Source of the DNA: Berkiella sp964606325
GTDB lineage: Bacteria > Pseudomonadota > Gammaproteobacteria > Berkiellales > Berkiellaceae
Direction: 5' to 3'
Assembly: GCA_964606325.1 (NCBI GenBank)
Contig: CAZSGE010000003.1
Coordinates: 74,601 to 138,600, forward strand
Length of the DNA stretch: 64,000 nucleotides
Shown here: positions 35,214 to 44,369 of the stretch, piece by piece
Numbering within the stretch: position 1 is the first letter of the stretch
How the letters are laid out: every line of letters starts with the position of its first letter
Position numbers and translations under genes: made by a program
Notes under the pieces: model-generated
The model's input: the letters and a program-made list of their open reading frames with translations, nothing else
Database searches by the model: none
Told to the model about the DNA's origin: nothing

Positions 35214-36584
35214 ATGATTAGGGCTTTTCTCGAAAAAGTTGGTTTACTTTCACGTAGACGTGCTAAAAAACATACCGCCAAAGCTGGTCAAGCACCGCTG
35301 ATTATTGAGCGCTCACAACATGGGATCTCAAGAAAGGACATCAGCGAAAACGCGCTGAAGGTACTCTATCGACTCAACAAGCATGGTTATGGTGCTTATC
35401 TTGTGGGCGGCGGGGTGCGCGATCTATTGCTTGGTCTTCACCCTAAAGATTTTGATGTGGCAACTGATGCAACGCCAGATGAAGTCCGTCGGATTTTTCG
35501 CAATTGTCGTTTAATTGGTCGACGATTCCGTTTAGCGCATGTGTATTTTGGCCACGACATTATAGAAGTAGCAACCTTTCGCGGCAAAATCGATGCGGTG
35601 ACAGAAGATATGGCGCACTCTGATAAAGGCATGATTTTGCGTGATAATGTTTATGGCACCATGATGGAAGATGTGTGGCGTCGTGATTTTACTATTAACG
35701 CCCTGTATTACAATATCGCTGATTTTTCCGTCGTAGACTATGCCGGTGGCTATGCCGATCTTAAAGCCAAAAAATTGCGCATCATTGGCGAACCGCTAGA
35801 AAGATATCGTGAAGATCCTGTTCGGATGCTACGAGCGATTCGTTTTGCTTCTAAAGTAGGATTTGAGATCCCAAAAGAATTATCTGTGCCCATGAGAGAG
35901 CTCAAAGACTTAATTAGTCATGTTTCATCAGCAAGATTATTTGAAGAAGTCATGAAAATGTTTCATTCTGGCAGTGCAATGGCTGCCTTTGAAAAGTTAC
36001 TTGAGCATGATTTGTTTGAGGTTTTATTTCCTGCAACAGCAGCCGCGCTCTCCCAAACAACTTATCCTACGCATACACTATTAAGTTTAGTATTTAAAAA
36101 TACTGATAACAGAATCAATCAGCACAAAACAGTGACGCCTGCCTTTATTATCGCGGCACTTTTGTGGCATCCCATTTGTTTGCGAGCGCAAAAATACATC
36201 GATGATGGTGTTGCAATCTATCCTGCCCGGATGGCCGCGATTGAAGATATGTTGCGTGAACAGATTGCACGTGTGAGCATTCCAAAACGCATCGTTCAAG
36301 GCGCAAGAGAAATATGGCTATTGCAAATGCGCTTAAGCAAACGTCAAGGAAAACGTGCATTGCAAATGATGGAAGAACAGCGCTTTAGAGCAGCGTTTGA
36401 CTTTTTAGAGGTACGAGCCTTAAGTGGTGAGCCTGTTAATGAGCTTTTTGCTTGGTGGCAAACCTTTATCGATAGCGATGAGCCCACAAGACGGACAATG
36501 TTAAAAGCGCTTGGCGGTACCAAGAAAAAAGGGCGAAAACGTTCCAGGCGACGCAGTGAAAGCACCCCTAAAGAGGCAAGATAA
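35214..36584 (+). CDS. pcnB: Poly(A) polymerase I
   Basis: Adds poly(A) tails that mark RNA for degradation. About 456 residues from ATG 35214 (AAGG upstream): head with LVGGGVRDLLLG and DFDVATDATP (catalytic Asp pair), WRRDFTINALYY, YREDPVRMLRAIRFASK, then a C-terminal region with the basic, Arg-rich tail that defines bacterial PAP I. The stop codon TAA overlaps the folK start (TAATG), so coupled. The upstream GTG at 35181 is not favoured. Confidence 0.95.
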   Translation: MIRAFLEKVGLLSRRRAKKHTAKAGQAPLIIERSQHGISRKDISENALKVLYRLNKHGYGAYLVGGGVRDLLLGLHPKDFDVATDATPDEVRRIFRNCRLIGRRFRLAHVYFGHDIIEVATFRGKIDAVTEDMAHSDKGMILRDNVYGTMMEDVWRRDFTINALYYNIADFSVVDYAGGYADLKAKKLRIIGEPLERYREDPVRMLRAIRFASKVGFEIPKELSVPMRELKDLISHVSSARLFEEVMKMFHSGSAMAAFEKLLEHDLFEVLFPATAAALSQTTYPTHTLLSLVFKNTDNRINQHKTVTPAFIIAALLWHPICLRAQKYIDDGVAIYPARMAAIEDMLREQIARVSIPKRIVQGAREIWLLQMRLSKRQGKRALQMMEEQRFRAAFDFLEVRALSGEPVNELFAWWQTFIDSDEPTRRTMLKALGGTKKKGRKRSRRRSESTPKEAR

Positions 36585-37090
36585 TGTCATCGATTGTGTA
36601 TATAGGATTGGGATCGAACCAAGATAATCCAATCTTACAAGTCTTAACAGCCATCGAAGAAATCAATCAGCTTGCATCAGTAACGGTATTGGCAAAGTCT
36701 TCCCTTTATCAAACTAAGCCTTGGGGTATCGTAGATCAAGCAGATTTTATCAATGCTGTGATTAAGTGCGAAACGTCGATGTCACCCCAAGATTTACTTT
36801 CAAAACTATTGTCTATCGAACTATCACATGGTCGAATTCGTAAAGAAAAAAATGGGCCAAGAACATTGGATTGCGATATTTTATTGTACGATCAATTAGC
36901 AATAGATGAGCCCGAACTGACGATTCCGCATCCGGGCATAACATCACGTGCTTTTGTATTGTATCCACTCGTTGAGATTGCGCCTGATTTGATTATCCCG
37001 CAAAAAGGGCCACTCTCTGACTATCTTAAACAATGTGATGCATTAAGCGCTAAAAAATTACCAAATAACGTTGAGGAATTTGTTGTATGA
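36584..37090 (+). CDS. folK: 2-amino-4-hydroxy-6-hydroxymethyldihydropteridine pyrophosphokinase
   Basis: Transfers pyrophosphate from ATP to hydroxymethyldihydropterin in folate synthesis. 168 residues with the GLGSNQDNP start, the YQTKPWGIVDQADFINAVI block and the catalytic GPRTLDCDILLYD signature, then IPHPGITSRAFVLYPLVEI. It overlaps pcnB by one base, and its stop overlaps the pgi start by 4. In E. coli the pcnB-folK pair is followed by panB/panC; here it is pgi. Confidence 0.95.
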   Translation: MSSIVYIGLGSNQDNPILQVLTAIEEINQLASVTVLAKSSLYQTKPWGIVDQADFINAVIKCETSMSPQDLLSKLLSIELSHGRIRKEKNGPRTLDCDILLYDQLAIDEPELTIPHPGITSRAFVLYPLVEIAPDLIIPQKGPLSDYLKQCDALSAKKLPNNVEEFVV

Positions 37091-38655
37091 ATAATCAATG
37101 GCAAACTTTAGAAGGGTTAGCTGCAGCGTTAAGTAGCCAAAGCCTAACCTACTTATTTAGCGCAGACTCAAACCGTGTGAATAAATTTTCGCTTAGCGTA
37201 GATGAGTTGTACTTGGATTATTCAAAGAATTTTATAGATGATGTTTCAAAGGCTGCTCTCGTTTCGCTTGCGCAAAGTTGCGAGTTAAAAGAAAAAATTA
37301 AAGCGCTATTTGAGGGAGAGAAGGTTAACAACACCGAAGGTAGGCCTGCGTTGCATACCGCTTTGCGTCAGGATCCGAGTGTTGCGCTTTTCTTAAACGA
37401 TCATAATATCATCGAGCCGATAAAATCTGAAAAAGAGAAAATGTATCGTTTGGTGAATCAATTGCATGAAGGACTCTACGTTGGTGCTACCGGCAAAAAA
37501 ATCACGGATGTTATCAATTTAGGCATTGGCGGCTCTGACTTAGGTCCGGTGATGGCGGTAGAGGCATTAAAAGATTTTCAACAAACACCCATCAAATTGC
37601 ATTTTGTTTCTAATATTGACCCCGATGCGATTACCAGCGTTTTAAAAGCATGTGATCCTGCGACAACTTTGTTCATTCTCTCTTCAAAATCATTTACCAC
37701 GCCTGAAACCTTAGTGAATGCACAAGTGGCACAAGCTTGGTTAAAAGCAGGTTTAAAAACCGAGCATACCGCTAAACATTTTATTGGCGTAACCGCCAAT
37801 CCAGAAAAAGCCAAAGCATTTGGCATTTTGCCAGAGAATATTTTATGTTTTTGGGAATGGGTAGGCGGTCGATATTCTATTTGGTCAACGATTGGTTTGC
37901 CTTTGGCTATTTCAATTGGCGTAGAGAATTTTGAATCCTTTTTGTTGGGCGCAAGAAAAATGGATGAACATTTTAAAAATGCGCCACTTGATCAAAACAT
38001 GCCAGTGATATTAGGTTTGTTAGGTGCTTGGTATGCACACTGCTGGCAAGCTTCCACAATAGCGGTACTACCTTATTCAGAAAGATTAAAAAGATTTTCA
38101 GATTATCTTCAGCAGCTAGATATGGAAAGTAATGGCAAATCGGTTAGCAAAAACGGTGAGCAAGTTACTTGTTCAACCGGTCCTATTGTTTGGGGACAAG
38201 CTGGAACCAATGGCCAACATGCTTTTTATCAATTGTTGCATCAAGGCACCCACTTTATCCCGGTTGATTTTATTGTAGCCAAGGTAAGCAACACAGACTT
38301 ACAAGAACAACACAAGCATTTAGTCGCCAATTGTTTTGCACAAGCGGCAGCCTTAATGCAAGGCAGTGATTCAACTACTAAGTTTGCACATGAACACATG
38401 CCAGGAAATAAACCGAGTAATATGTTGCTTATCGATAAATTAACGCCTAGAACGTTAGGGTTACTACTTTCTTTATATGAACATAAAGTTTATGTACAAG
38501 GCGTGATTTGGGACATCAATTCGTTTGATCAACCAGGTGTAGAATTAGGTAAAAAGCTAGCCAAAAAAGTGGTAGAAAGCTTGATAAGTAATAAAGTCGA
38601 TCACGATATGGACTCTTCAACTCAATCACTGATTGAAAAAGTTAATTTGCTTTGA
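37087..38655 (+). CDS. pgi: Glucose-6-phosphate isomerase
   Basis: Interconverts glucose 6-phosphate and fructose 6-phosphate. 522 residues: NLGIGGSDLGPVMAVEAL near 140-156, the FWEWVGGRYSIWSTIGLP signature, MESNGKSV, GQAGTNGQHAFYQLLHQG with the catalytic Glu/His region, and the C-terminal EHKVYVQGVIWDINSFDQ block. Starts within the folK stop codon (ATGA), so the three genes form an operon closed by a hairpin at 38669-38693. Confidence 0.97.
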   Translation: MNNQWQTLEGLAAALSSQSLTYLFSADSNRVNKFSLSVDELYLDYSKNFIDDVSKAALVSLAQSCELKEKIKALFEGEKVNNTEGRPALHTALRQDPSVALFLNDHNIIEPIKSEKEKMYRLVNQLHEGLYVGATGKKITDVINLGIGGSDLGPVMAVEALKDFQQTPIKLHFVSNIDPDAITSVLKACDPATTLFILSSKSFTTPETLVNAQVAQAWLKAGLKTEHTAKHFIGVTANPEKAKAFGILPENILCFWEWVGGRYSIWSTIGLPLAISIGVENFESFLLGARKMDEHFKNAPLDQNMPVILGLLGAWYAHCWQASTIAVLPYSERLKRFSDYLQQLDMESNGKSVSKNGEQVTCSTGPIVWGQAGTNGQHAFYQLLHQGTHFIPVDFIVAKVSNTDLQEQHKHLVANCFAQAAALMQGSDSTTKFAHEHMPGNKPSNMLLIDKLTPRTLGLLLSLYEHKVYVQGVIWDINSFDQPGVELGKKLAKKVVESLISNKVDHDMDSSTQSLIEKVNLL

Positions 38656-38668
38656 ATCAAAAAAAAAA

Positions 38669-38693
38669 GGGAAAGCAAAAGCTTTCCCTTTTT
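38669..38693. terminator. Bidirectional terminator between pgi and the small peptide gene
   Basis: Perfect 8-bp stem GGGAAAGC/GCTTTCCC with an AAAA loop; five T residues follow on the plus strand and ten A residues precede it, so it also works for the minus-strand gene at 38704. Confidence 0.85.
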
Positions 38694-38703
38694 AAGAAGA
38701 CGA

Positions 38704-39003
38704 TTAACCAACGCGAGCAGCGACTTGGCTATTAAATAATTCGCCTAAGAAGTGACCGGCTGCATAACCTGCTACTGCGCCTAATCCGCCAGTTACACCA
38801 CCAACGCCCCATTTAGCAACATCCAATCCGATATAAGGGACTGTTAAGCTGTGAGCGCCTAATAGTGTTGTGCCAGTCGAAAAACCAGTTGTCGCGCCAA
38901 AGTAGGCACCTGCCCACTTAACTAAATCATTTACTGTAAAATCCAATATTGGTTTAGCAGCGCCTGATACAACTTCAACTTCCTGTAAACTTAATTGCCG
39001 CAT
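38704..39003 (-). CDS. Small peptide with a double-glycine-type leader (microcin-like), 99 aa
   Basis: The N-terminus MRQLSLQEVEVVSGA fits the leader of class II microcins such as colicin V (acidic residues, hydrophobic spacing, then a Gly-Gly or Gly-Ala cut site; here Gly14-Ala15). Cleavage would release about 84 residues, rich in Gly, Ala and hydrophobic residues (GVGGVTGGLGAVAGYAAGHFL). GAGG lies 6 bases before the ATG. Such peptides are exported by ABC transporters with a peptidase domain; neither transporter nor immunity gene is seen in the window. Could instead be another small secreted protein. Confidence 0.65.
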   Translation of the reverse strand: MRQLSLQEVEVVSGAAKPILDFTVNDLVKWAGAYFGATTGFSTGTTLLGAHSLTVPYIGLDVAKWGVGGVTGGLGAVAGYAAGHFLGELFNSQVAARVG

Positions 39004-39150
39004 AATAGACCTCGCAATGCGTTCTTAAATGTGAAAACATCTTGTACAACATTTTGTACGTATGCAATTTACCATGTTTTTTGTAAGCGTCAAAAAATTC
39101 GATAATTTTAAGAGATAGTTAGGTGAGCGCCCGCTAAGGAAAAAAGTGTG

Positions 39151-41055
39151 ATGGCACAAAACAAATGGGATTTAGGCTTAACAATGAATGAGAAAATGTA
39201 TGCAGCGTTGTATGAAGAGTCTATCAATGATCCAACTATTTTTTGGGCTAAACAAGCAGAATGCTTTATAACTTGGTATCAACTGTGGCAGGAAGTCAAC
39301 CAAAGTGATTTTACAAAGGGACACATTGAATGGTTTAAGGGAGCTAAATTAAACGCTTGTTATAATTGCCTTGATCGTCATTTGCCAGAAAAAGCCAATC
39401 AAGTTGCTTATCTATGGGAGGGAGATAACTCGCATCGTCGCCATGAAATTACTTATCAAATGTTATATGAGAGAGTTTGTCGATTTGCTAATTCATTAAA
39501 AAGTCTTGGTGTAAAAAAAGGCGATGTTGTTTGTGTTTATATGCCAATGATTCCACAAGCCCTTGTTGCAATGTTAGCGTGCGCGCGTATAGGGGCTATT
39601 CATACCGTGGTTTTTGGCGGTTTTTCTCCTAAAGCACTTGCAGATCGTTTACACGATGCAAATTGTAAAGTGGTGATTACCGCAGATGAAGGGATCCGTG
39701 CTGGTAAAACTGTTCCTTTAAAGAAAAATGTTGATGAAGCCTTAACCTATGTAAAAGTTCGCAAAGTGATTGTCGTTAAAAATAGCGGTAATACTATCCC
39801 AATGTTTGCCCGCGATGTATGGTATCACGAGCTTATTCGAAGCGAATCTAGTGAATGTGTTCCAGAAGTCATGGACGCGCAAGATCCTTTATTTATCTTA
39901 TATACATCAGGTTCAACAGGTAAACCTAAAGGGCTCGTGCATACCACCGGCGGTTATTCATTGTATGCAGCAATGACCTTCCGTTATGTCTTTGATTATC
40001 AGCCACAAGATAAATATTGGTGTACAGCCGATATTGGTTGGATTACAGGACATACCTATATTGTGTATGGACCACTCTTGAATGGTGCAACTTCTGTGAT
40101 GTATGAAGGTGTGATTACATCTCCTCCTGATATTGCTTGGAATATTGTTGATAAATATAAAGTGACTATTTTTTATACCGCTCCAACGGCTATTAGAGCG
40201 TTGATGGCAACGGGTGATGAGCCGCTATCTCATAGTCAAAGAAAGAGTTTAAGAATTTTAGGTACGGTGGGAGAGCCAATTAATCCACAGGCATGGCAGT
40301 GGTATTTTGATAAAGTTGGGAATAAAAAGTGTTGGATAGTTGATACTTGGTGGCAAACTGAAACTGGTGGTGTCATGATGGCGCCGCTACCAGGCTTAGG
40401 AACTGCAAAACCAGGAGCTGCATGCCGTCCTTTTTTGGGTATTAAGCCTCAAATCGTTGATGAAAAGGGAAATGCTGTCAAACAGGGTGATACGGGCTTT
40501 TTAATCATTTCGCAAAGTTGGCCAGGACAGGCCTGTACTATATACGGTAATCATGAAAGATTTCTCAAAGGTTATTTTGGACATTATTCGGGGGCTTATT
40601 TTACCGGTGATGGCGCTTACCAAGATATCGATGGGGATTATTGGATCACAGGCAGAGTGGATGATGTCATTAATGTTGCTGGACATCGTTTAGGAACGGC
40701 TGAAATCGAAAGTGCGCTAGTGAAGCATGAATATGTTGCAGAAGCCGCGGTGATAGGCGTGCCGCATCCTGTGAAAGGTGAAAGTATTTATGCTTTTGTT
40801 TCATTAGTACAAGGAAAAAAATGGCAGGAAAGTTTAGTACCTTTACTTCAAAAGCAAGTGAATGATGAAATAGGTAAATTAGCCATGCCAGAACATATAG
40901 AATGCGTACCCAAGTTACCTAAGACACGCTCAGGCAAAATTATGCGTCGTTTACTGCGCCATGTGGTAACAGGTGAGTTTGATAAAATCGGTGATGTTTC
41001 AACATTAGCCGAGCCCGAAGTATTAGAACAATTAATTGCTGCGCATAAAAAATAG
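39151..41055 (+). CDS. acs: Acetyl-CoA synthetase
   Basis: Activates acetate to acetyl-CoA through acetyl-AMP. About 634 residues (ATG 39151; a GTG at 39148 is also possible). ANL-superfamily motifs: YTSGSTGKPKG (ATP loop), DTWWQTETGG with the Trp that selects a short acyl pocket, YFTGDGAYQD hinge region, and PKTRSGKIMRR carrying the acetylated Lys near the end. Directly upstream of thiolase and acetoacetyl-CoA reductase, so it may feed polyhydroxybutyrate synthesis. Confidence 0.94.
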   Translation: MAQNKWDLGLTMNEKMYAALYEESINDPTIFWAKQAECFITWYQLWQEVNQSDFTKGHIEWFKGAKLNACYNCLDRHLPEKANQVAYLWEGDNSHRRHEITYQMLYERVCRFANSLKSLGVKKGDVVCVYMPMIPQALVAMLACARIGAIHTVVFGGFSPKALADRLHDANCKVVITADEGIRAGKTVPLKKNVDEALTYVKVRKVIVVKNSGNTIPMFARDVWYHELIRSESSECVPEVMDAQDPLFILYTSGSTGKPKGLVHTTGGYSLYAAMTFRYVFDYQPQDKYWCTADIGWITGHTYIVYGPLLNGATSVMYEGVITSPPDIAWNIVDKYKVTIFYTAPTAIRALMATGDEPLSHSQRKSLRILGTVGEPINPQAWQWYFDKVGNKKCWIVDTWWQTETGGVMMAPLPGLGTAKPGAACRPFLGIKPQIVDEKGNAVKQGDTGFLIISQSWPGQACTIYGNHERFLKGYFGHYSGAYFTGDGAYQDIDGDYWITGRVDDVINVAGHRLGTAEIESALVKHEYVAEAAVIGVPHPVKGESIYAFVSLVQGKKWQESLVPLLQKQVNDEIGKLAMPEHIECVPKLPKTRSGKIMRRLLRHVVTGEFDKIGDVSTLAEPEVLEQLIAAHKK

Positions 41056-41149
41056 TAAGCAACCAAGCAAAGAATAATGTAATCGAAACATAGTGCTCGG
41101 GACGGATTTTTGATAGGCTTAGTGCACAAAGCTTGGAAAGGAAATTACC

Positions 41150-42331
41150 ATGCAAGAGGTTTACATCGTCGGGGCAGCAAGAAGCCCAGTAGGCACTTTT
41201 GGTGGCTCGCTTTCAAAACTCAGCGCAAGCGCTATCAGTGCACAAGTCATCAAAGGCTTATTGCAAAAAATTTCACTTACCCCAGACAAAGTCAATGAAG
41301 TCATACTAGGACAAGTGCTAACAGCAGCGATGGGGCAAAATCCAGCGCGTCAGGCAAGCATAGCAGCAGGCCTTCCTTTTACTGTGCCAGCGATGACAAT
41401 TAATAAGGTATGTGGTTCAGGACTTAAATCAGTTCAGCTTGCTTACCAATCAATAGCATTGGGCGAAAGTGACATTGTGATTGCTGGTGGTCAAGAAAAT
41501 ATGTCGATGGCGCCACATGCATTGCTTAATTCTCGCAATGGCCAGCGTATGTCGGATTGGCCATTAAAAGACACAATGATAATCGATGGCTTATGGGATG
41601 CGTTTAACAATTATCATATGGGTCAAACAGCTGAAAACATAGCCACAAAATTTAATATCAGCAAAGAAGCACAAGATGCTTTTGCAGCGCGGTCACAGCA
41701 AAAATGTGAACAAGCTCAAAAAGAAAATCGCTTTGAGGCCGAAATTATCCCTATTGCTGTTCCTAAGGGCAAAAGCGAAACGGTTCTCTTTCAAAAAGAT
41801 GAATATCCTAGAGCGGGCGTCACGGCGCAATCGCTTAGTCAGTTAAAACCAGCTTTTGTGCCAACAGGCAGTGTGACGGCGGGAAATGCTTCAGGCATTA
41901 ACGATGGCGCAGCGATCATTATTGTTGCAAGCAAAGCTGCGGTTGAAAAGTATGGTCTAAAGCCTTTGGCGAGAATTGTTGCTAGTGCGCAATCAGGAGT
42001 TGATCCTGCTATTATGGGAACTGGACCGATAGCCGCTAGTCGACTTTGCTTAGATAAAGCGAAATGGTCTGTGAACGATCTCGATTTAATTGAAGCCAAT
42101 GAAGCATTTGCAGCGCAAGCCATTTGTGTCAATAAAGAAATGGGTTGGGATGAAAACAAAGTAAATGTGAATGGTGGCGCCATTGCATTAGGCCATCCGA
42201 TTGGGGCTTCAGGCGCAAGAATTTTAGTCACGTTATTACACGAAATGATCCGCACAAATGCTAAGAAAGGTCTTGCAACTTTGTGCATTGGCGGTGGGCA
42301 AGGGATAGCATTGGCCATAGAGCGCGTTTAA
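41150..42331 (+). CDS. phaA: Acetyl-CoA acetyltransferase (biosynthetic thiolase)
   Basis: Condenses two acetyl-CoA to acetoacetyl-CoA. 393 residues: VGAARSPVGTFGG start, acylated Cys in NKVCGSGLKS (near residue 88), catalytic His in NEAFAAQ and the GGAIALGHPIGASGAR signature, and the second active-site Cys in CIGGGQGIAL. AAAGGAA lies before the ATG. Upstream of an acetoacetyl-CoA reductase, which fits the polyhydroxybutyrate pathway more than beta-oxidation. Confidence 0.95.
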   Translation: MQEVYIVGAARSPVGTFGGSLSKLSASAISAQVIKGLLQKISLTPDKVNEVILGQVLTAAMGQNPARQASIAAGLPFTVPAMTINKVCGSGLKSVQLAYQSIALGESDIVIAGGQENMSMAPHALLNSRNGQRMSDWPLKDTMIIDGLWDAFNNYHMGQTAENIATKFNISKEAQDAFAARSQQKCEQAQKENRFEAEIIPIAVPKGKSETVLFQKDEYPRAGVTAQSLSQLKPAFVPTGSVTAGNASGINDGAAIIIVASKAAVEKYGLKPLARIVASAQSGVDPAIMGTGPIAASRLCLDKAKWSVNDLDLIEANEAFAAQAICVNKEMGWDENKVNVNGGAIALGHPIGASGARILVTLLHEMIRTNAKKGLATLCIGGGQGIALAIERV

Positions 42332-42352
42332 CCAGATCTTAGGGCAAAGGAC

Positions 42353-43096
42353 ATGAGCAAACGAATTGCATTAGTGACAGGGGGTACCGGCGGTATCGGC
42401 ACTGCTATTTGTCGCTCCTTGCATGACAATCAAGTTCGCGTGATTGCAGGCTACAGCCATGGGGGCGATGCCACCCATGCTAGAAAATGGCAGGAAGAGC
42501 AAGCAAAAGATAATTATCCCTTTGAAATCGTTTATGGTGATGTTTCCAATTTTGAATCTTGCGCCGGTATGATTGAAGAAGCGCATAAAATGGGACCTAT
42601 CGACATTTTGGTTAATAATGCAGGTATAACGCGTGATACCACTTTCAAAAAAATGGAAGTAAAGCAATGGGATCAAGTCATACGGATCAACCTTGATAGT
42701 ATCTTTAATGTCACGCGACATGTTATCAATGGCATGCTAGAACGCAATTTTGGGCGTATCATCAATATTTCGTCCATTAATGGTCAAAAGGGACAGTTTG
42801 GTCAATGTAATTATTCAGCTGCAAAAGCGGGTATGCATGGTTTTACCAAATCTCTCGCACAAGAAGTTGCCAATAAGGGCGTTACGGTGAACACCATTTC
42901 GCCAGGTTATGTTGCAACAGAGATGGTGCAAAAAGTTGCACCTGAGATTTTAGAAAAAATTATTGCGCAAATTCCAGTAGGAAGATTAGCGCAGCCTGCT
43001 GAAATTGCTAGGGTGGTAACCTTCCTAGCATCAGATGACGCAGGATTTATAACCGGAGCAAATTTCGCCATTAATGGCGGACAATACATGTCCTAG
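42353..43096 (+). CDS. phaB: Acetoacetyl-CoA reductase
   Basis: NADPH-dependent SDR that makes (R)-3-hydroxybutyryl-CoA for polyhydroxybutyrate. 247 residues: TGGTGGIGTAICRSL cofactor loop, NNAG, the active-site SSINGQKGQFGQCNYSAAKAG stretch with Ser and Tyr-x3-Lys, and the family-typical NTISPGYVATEMV. It follows phaA by 22 bases, with AAAGGAC just before the ATG, and precedes phaR. Confidence 0.94.
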   Translation: MSKRIALVTGGTGGIGTAICRSLHDNQVRVIAGYSHGGDATHARKWQEEQAKDNYPFEIVYGDVSNFESCAGMIEEAHKMGPIDILVNNAGITRDTTFKKMEVKQWDQVIRINLDSIFNVTRHVINGMLERNFGRIINISSINGQKGQFGQCNYSAAKAGMHGFTKSLAQEVANKGVTVNTISPGYVATEMVQKVAPEILEKIIAQIPVGRLAQPAEIARVVTFLASDDAGFITGANFAINGGQYMS

Positions 43097-43121
43097 TCTT
43101 TCATCGATGAGGGCCCCAGAG

Positions 43122-43661
43122 ATGAGTGAACCACGCATTATCAAAAAATATCCAAATCGTCGTTTATATGACACAGCAATTAGCAGTTATATAACGCTTG
43201 AGGATGTAAGACGTTTAGTTGTAGAGCAAGTCGCCATCAAGGTTATTGATGCGCGATCTCAAAACGATATTACGCACAGCACATTATTGCAGATCATTAT
43301 TGAGCAAGAAGAAAACGGGCCGCCCATGTTTTCTATTGATAGCTTGCAGAATATGATTCGCTCTTATGGCGGGTCAATGCAAGATATGCTGAGCAAAATG
43401 TTTGAGCAAGGCGTTGAGCTTTTTTCAAAGCAGCAGATGCTTTTTAAAACGACTTTAGCCGAAGGATTGCAGGAGCCAAAGTCGCCTGATCCCCTGAGGT
43501 TAATGACAGATATCGTGCAAAAGAATATGGCACATTGGCAGCAATTACAGCATCAATGGATGAATAATCTTGTCGCCAAAGAGAGTGCTATGCAAGATGA
43601 AATGTCTAAAGTAGAAGAGCCGCCGTTACACACGCCAGAAAAAAGTAGTGAAATGGAATAG
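43122..43661 (+). CDS. phaR: Polyhydroxyalkanoate synthesis repressor PhaR
   Basis: DNA-binding regulator that senses PHA and represses phasin genes. The PHB/PHA accumulation regulator DNA-binding domain (RIIKKYPNRRLYDTAISSYITL) opens the protein; a second PHB-binding region and a Met/Gln-rich acidic C-terminus follow. Start 43122 follows GAGGG at about 9 bases; the longer reading frame to 43074 is not needed. 179 residues. Followed by a phasin gene, its usual target. Confidence 0.92.
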   Translation: MSEPRIIKKYPNRRLYDTAISSYITLEDVRRLVVEQVAIKVIDARSQNDITHSTLLQIIIEQEENGPPMFSIDSLQNMIRSYGGSMQDMLSKMFEQGVELFSKQQMLFKTTLAEGLQEPKSPDPLRLMTDIVQKNMAHWQQLQHQWMNNLVAKESAMQDEMSKVEEPPLHTPEKSSEME

Positions 43662-43749
43662 GTTAGCTTCATTGCTTGACACCTAACTCGGTGCTGCCTA
43701 TCCTTTTGGAAAGACTGTTGCGTTGCAAAATTTCCAGAAGGAGTCCTTT

Positions 43750-44166
43750 ATGCCAGCATCGATGTTTGATCAGCTTCTTAATCCACACAAATCTTTTTTA
43801 GCACCTATGCTCGCATATAATAACATGACAATGCGTCTTTACGGCGATGTTAGTAAAGAGCATATTAAAATGGTCAATGATCTGATGCTTTGCCATGCCG
43901 AGTCGCTCCAAGATTTAAGCCAAGCCAAAAAATGGGAACAGATTATGCAGATCCAAGGCGACTTTTTGGCGAAAGTGGCTATTCCGCTAAATGAATATGC
44001 TCAGCATATGATTGACGCAACGTTAGAAGGGAATTCAAATTACTCGAAATGGCTTGAAGATAATTTCGAGAAGAACACGCAAGCTTTTAAAGAGAATGTT
44101 AAAGAAACGGTGAAAGAAGGTAAGCAATTGCAAGAAAAAGCGCTCGGTAAACCTCATCAAAGATAA
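43750..44166 (+). CDS. Phasin-like granule-associated protein
   Basis: Phasins coat polyhydroxyalkanoate granules. This 138-residue protein is helical and amphipathic with a phasin-like block (KWEQIMQIQGDFLAKVA), and has no signal or membrane helix. It lies just after phaR. AAGGAG precedes the ATG at 43750, giving a cleaner start than 43723. The sequence is weakly conserved in this family, so the call rests on context as well as composition. A strong terminator follows. Confidence 0.75.
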   Translation: MPASMFDQLLNPHKSFLAPMLAYNNMTMRLYGDVSKEHIKMVNDLMLCHAESLQDLSQAKKWEQIMQIQGDFLAKVAIPLNEYAQHMIDATLEGNSNYSKWLEDNFEKNTQAFKENVKETVKEGKQLQEKALGKPHQR

Positions 44167-44182
44167 AATATAACTATTAGTT

Positions 44183-44213
44183 AAAAAAGTCGGCAAGTGC
44201 CGACTTTTTTTTT
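44183..44213 (+). terminator. Terminator after the phasin gene
   Basis: Stem AAGTCGGC/GCCGACTT with a 4-base loop, followed by a run of nine T residues overlapping the arm. Closes the acs-phaA-phaB-phaR-phasin region. Confidence 0.85.
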
Positions 44214-44225
44214 GCTTATAAATGA

Positions 44226-44271
44226 ACACCCACTTCAATTATCTGGACACCCAGGTGATTGAAGTGGGTGT
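44226..44271. repeat. 14-bp inverted repeat with a nested hairpin
   Basis: Perfect 14-bp arms ACACCCACTTCAAT (44226-44239) and ATTGAAGTGGGTGT (44258-44271) enclose CTGG-ACAC-CCAG, so a cruciform or strong RNA hairpin can form. It lies 13 bases after the phasin terminator and about 100 bases before the next gene, and lacks a T-run. Confidence 0.6.
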
Positions 44272-44369
44272 AAGGTAATTCATTTAAGATGTTCTTAATC
44301 TCATCAAGCAAGGGGAACTATTTCTATTTGAGTAAGTCCAAACTATAAAACATACAAAAGGAGAGGATC

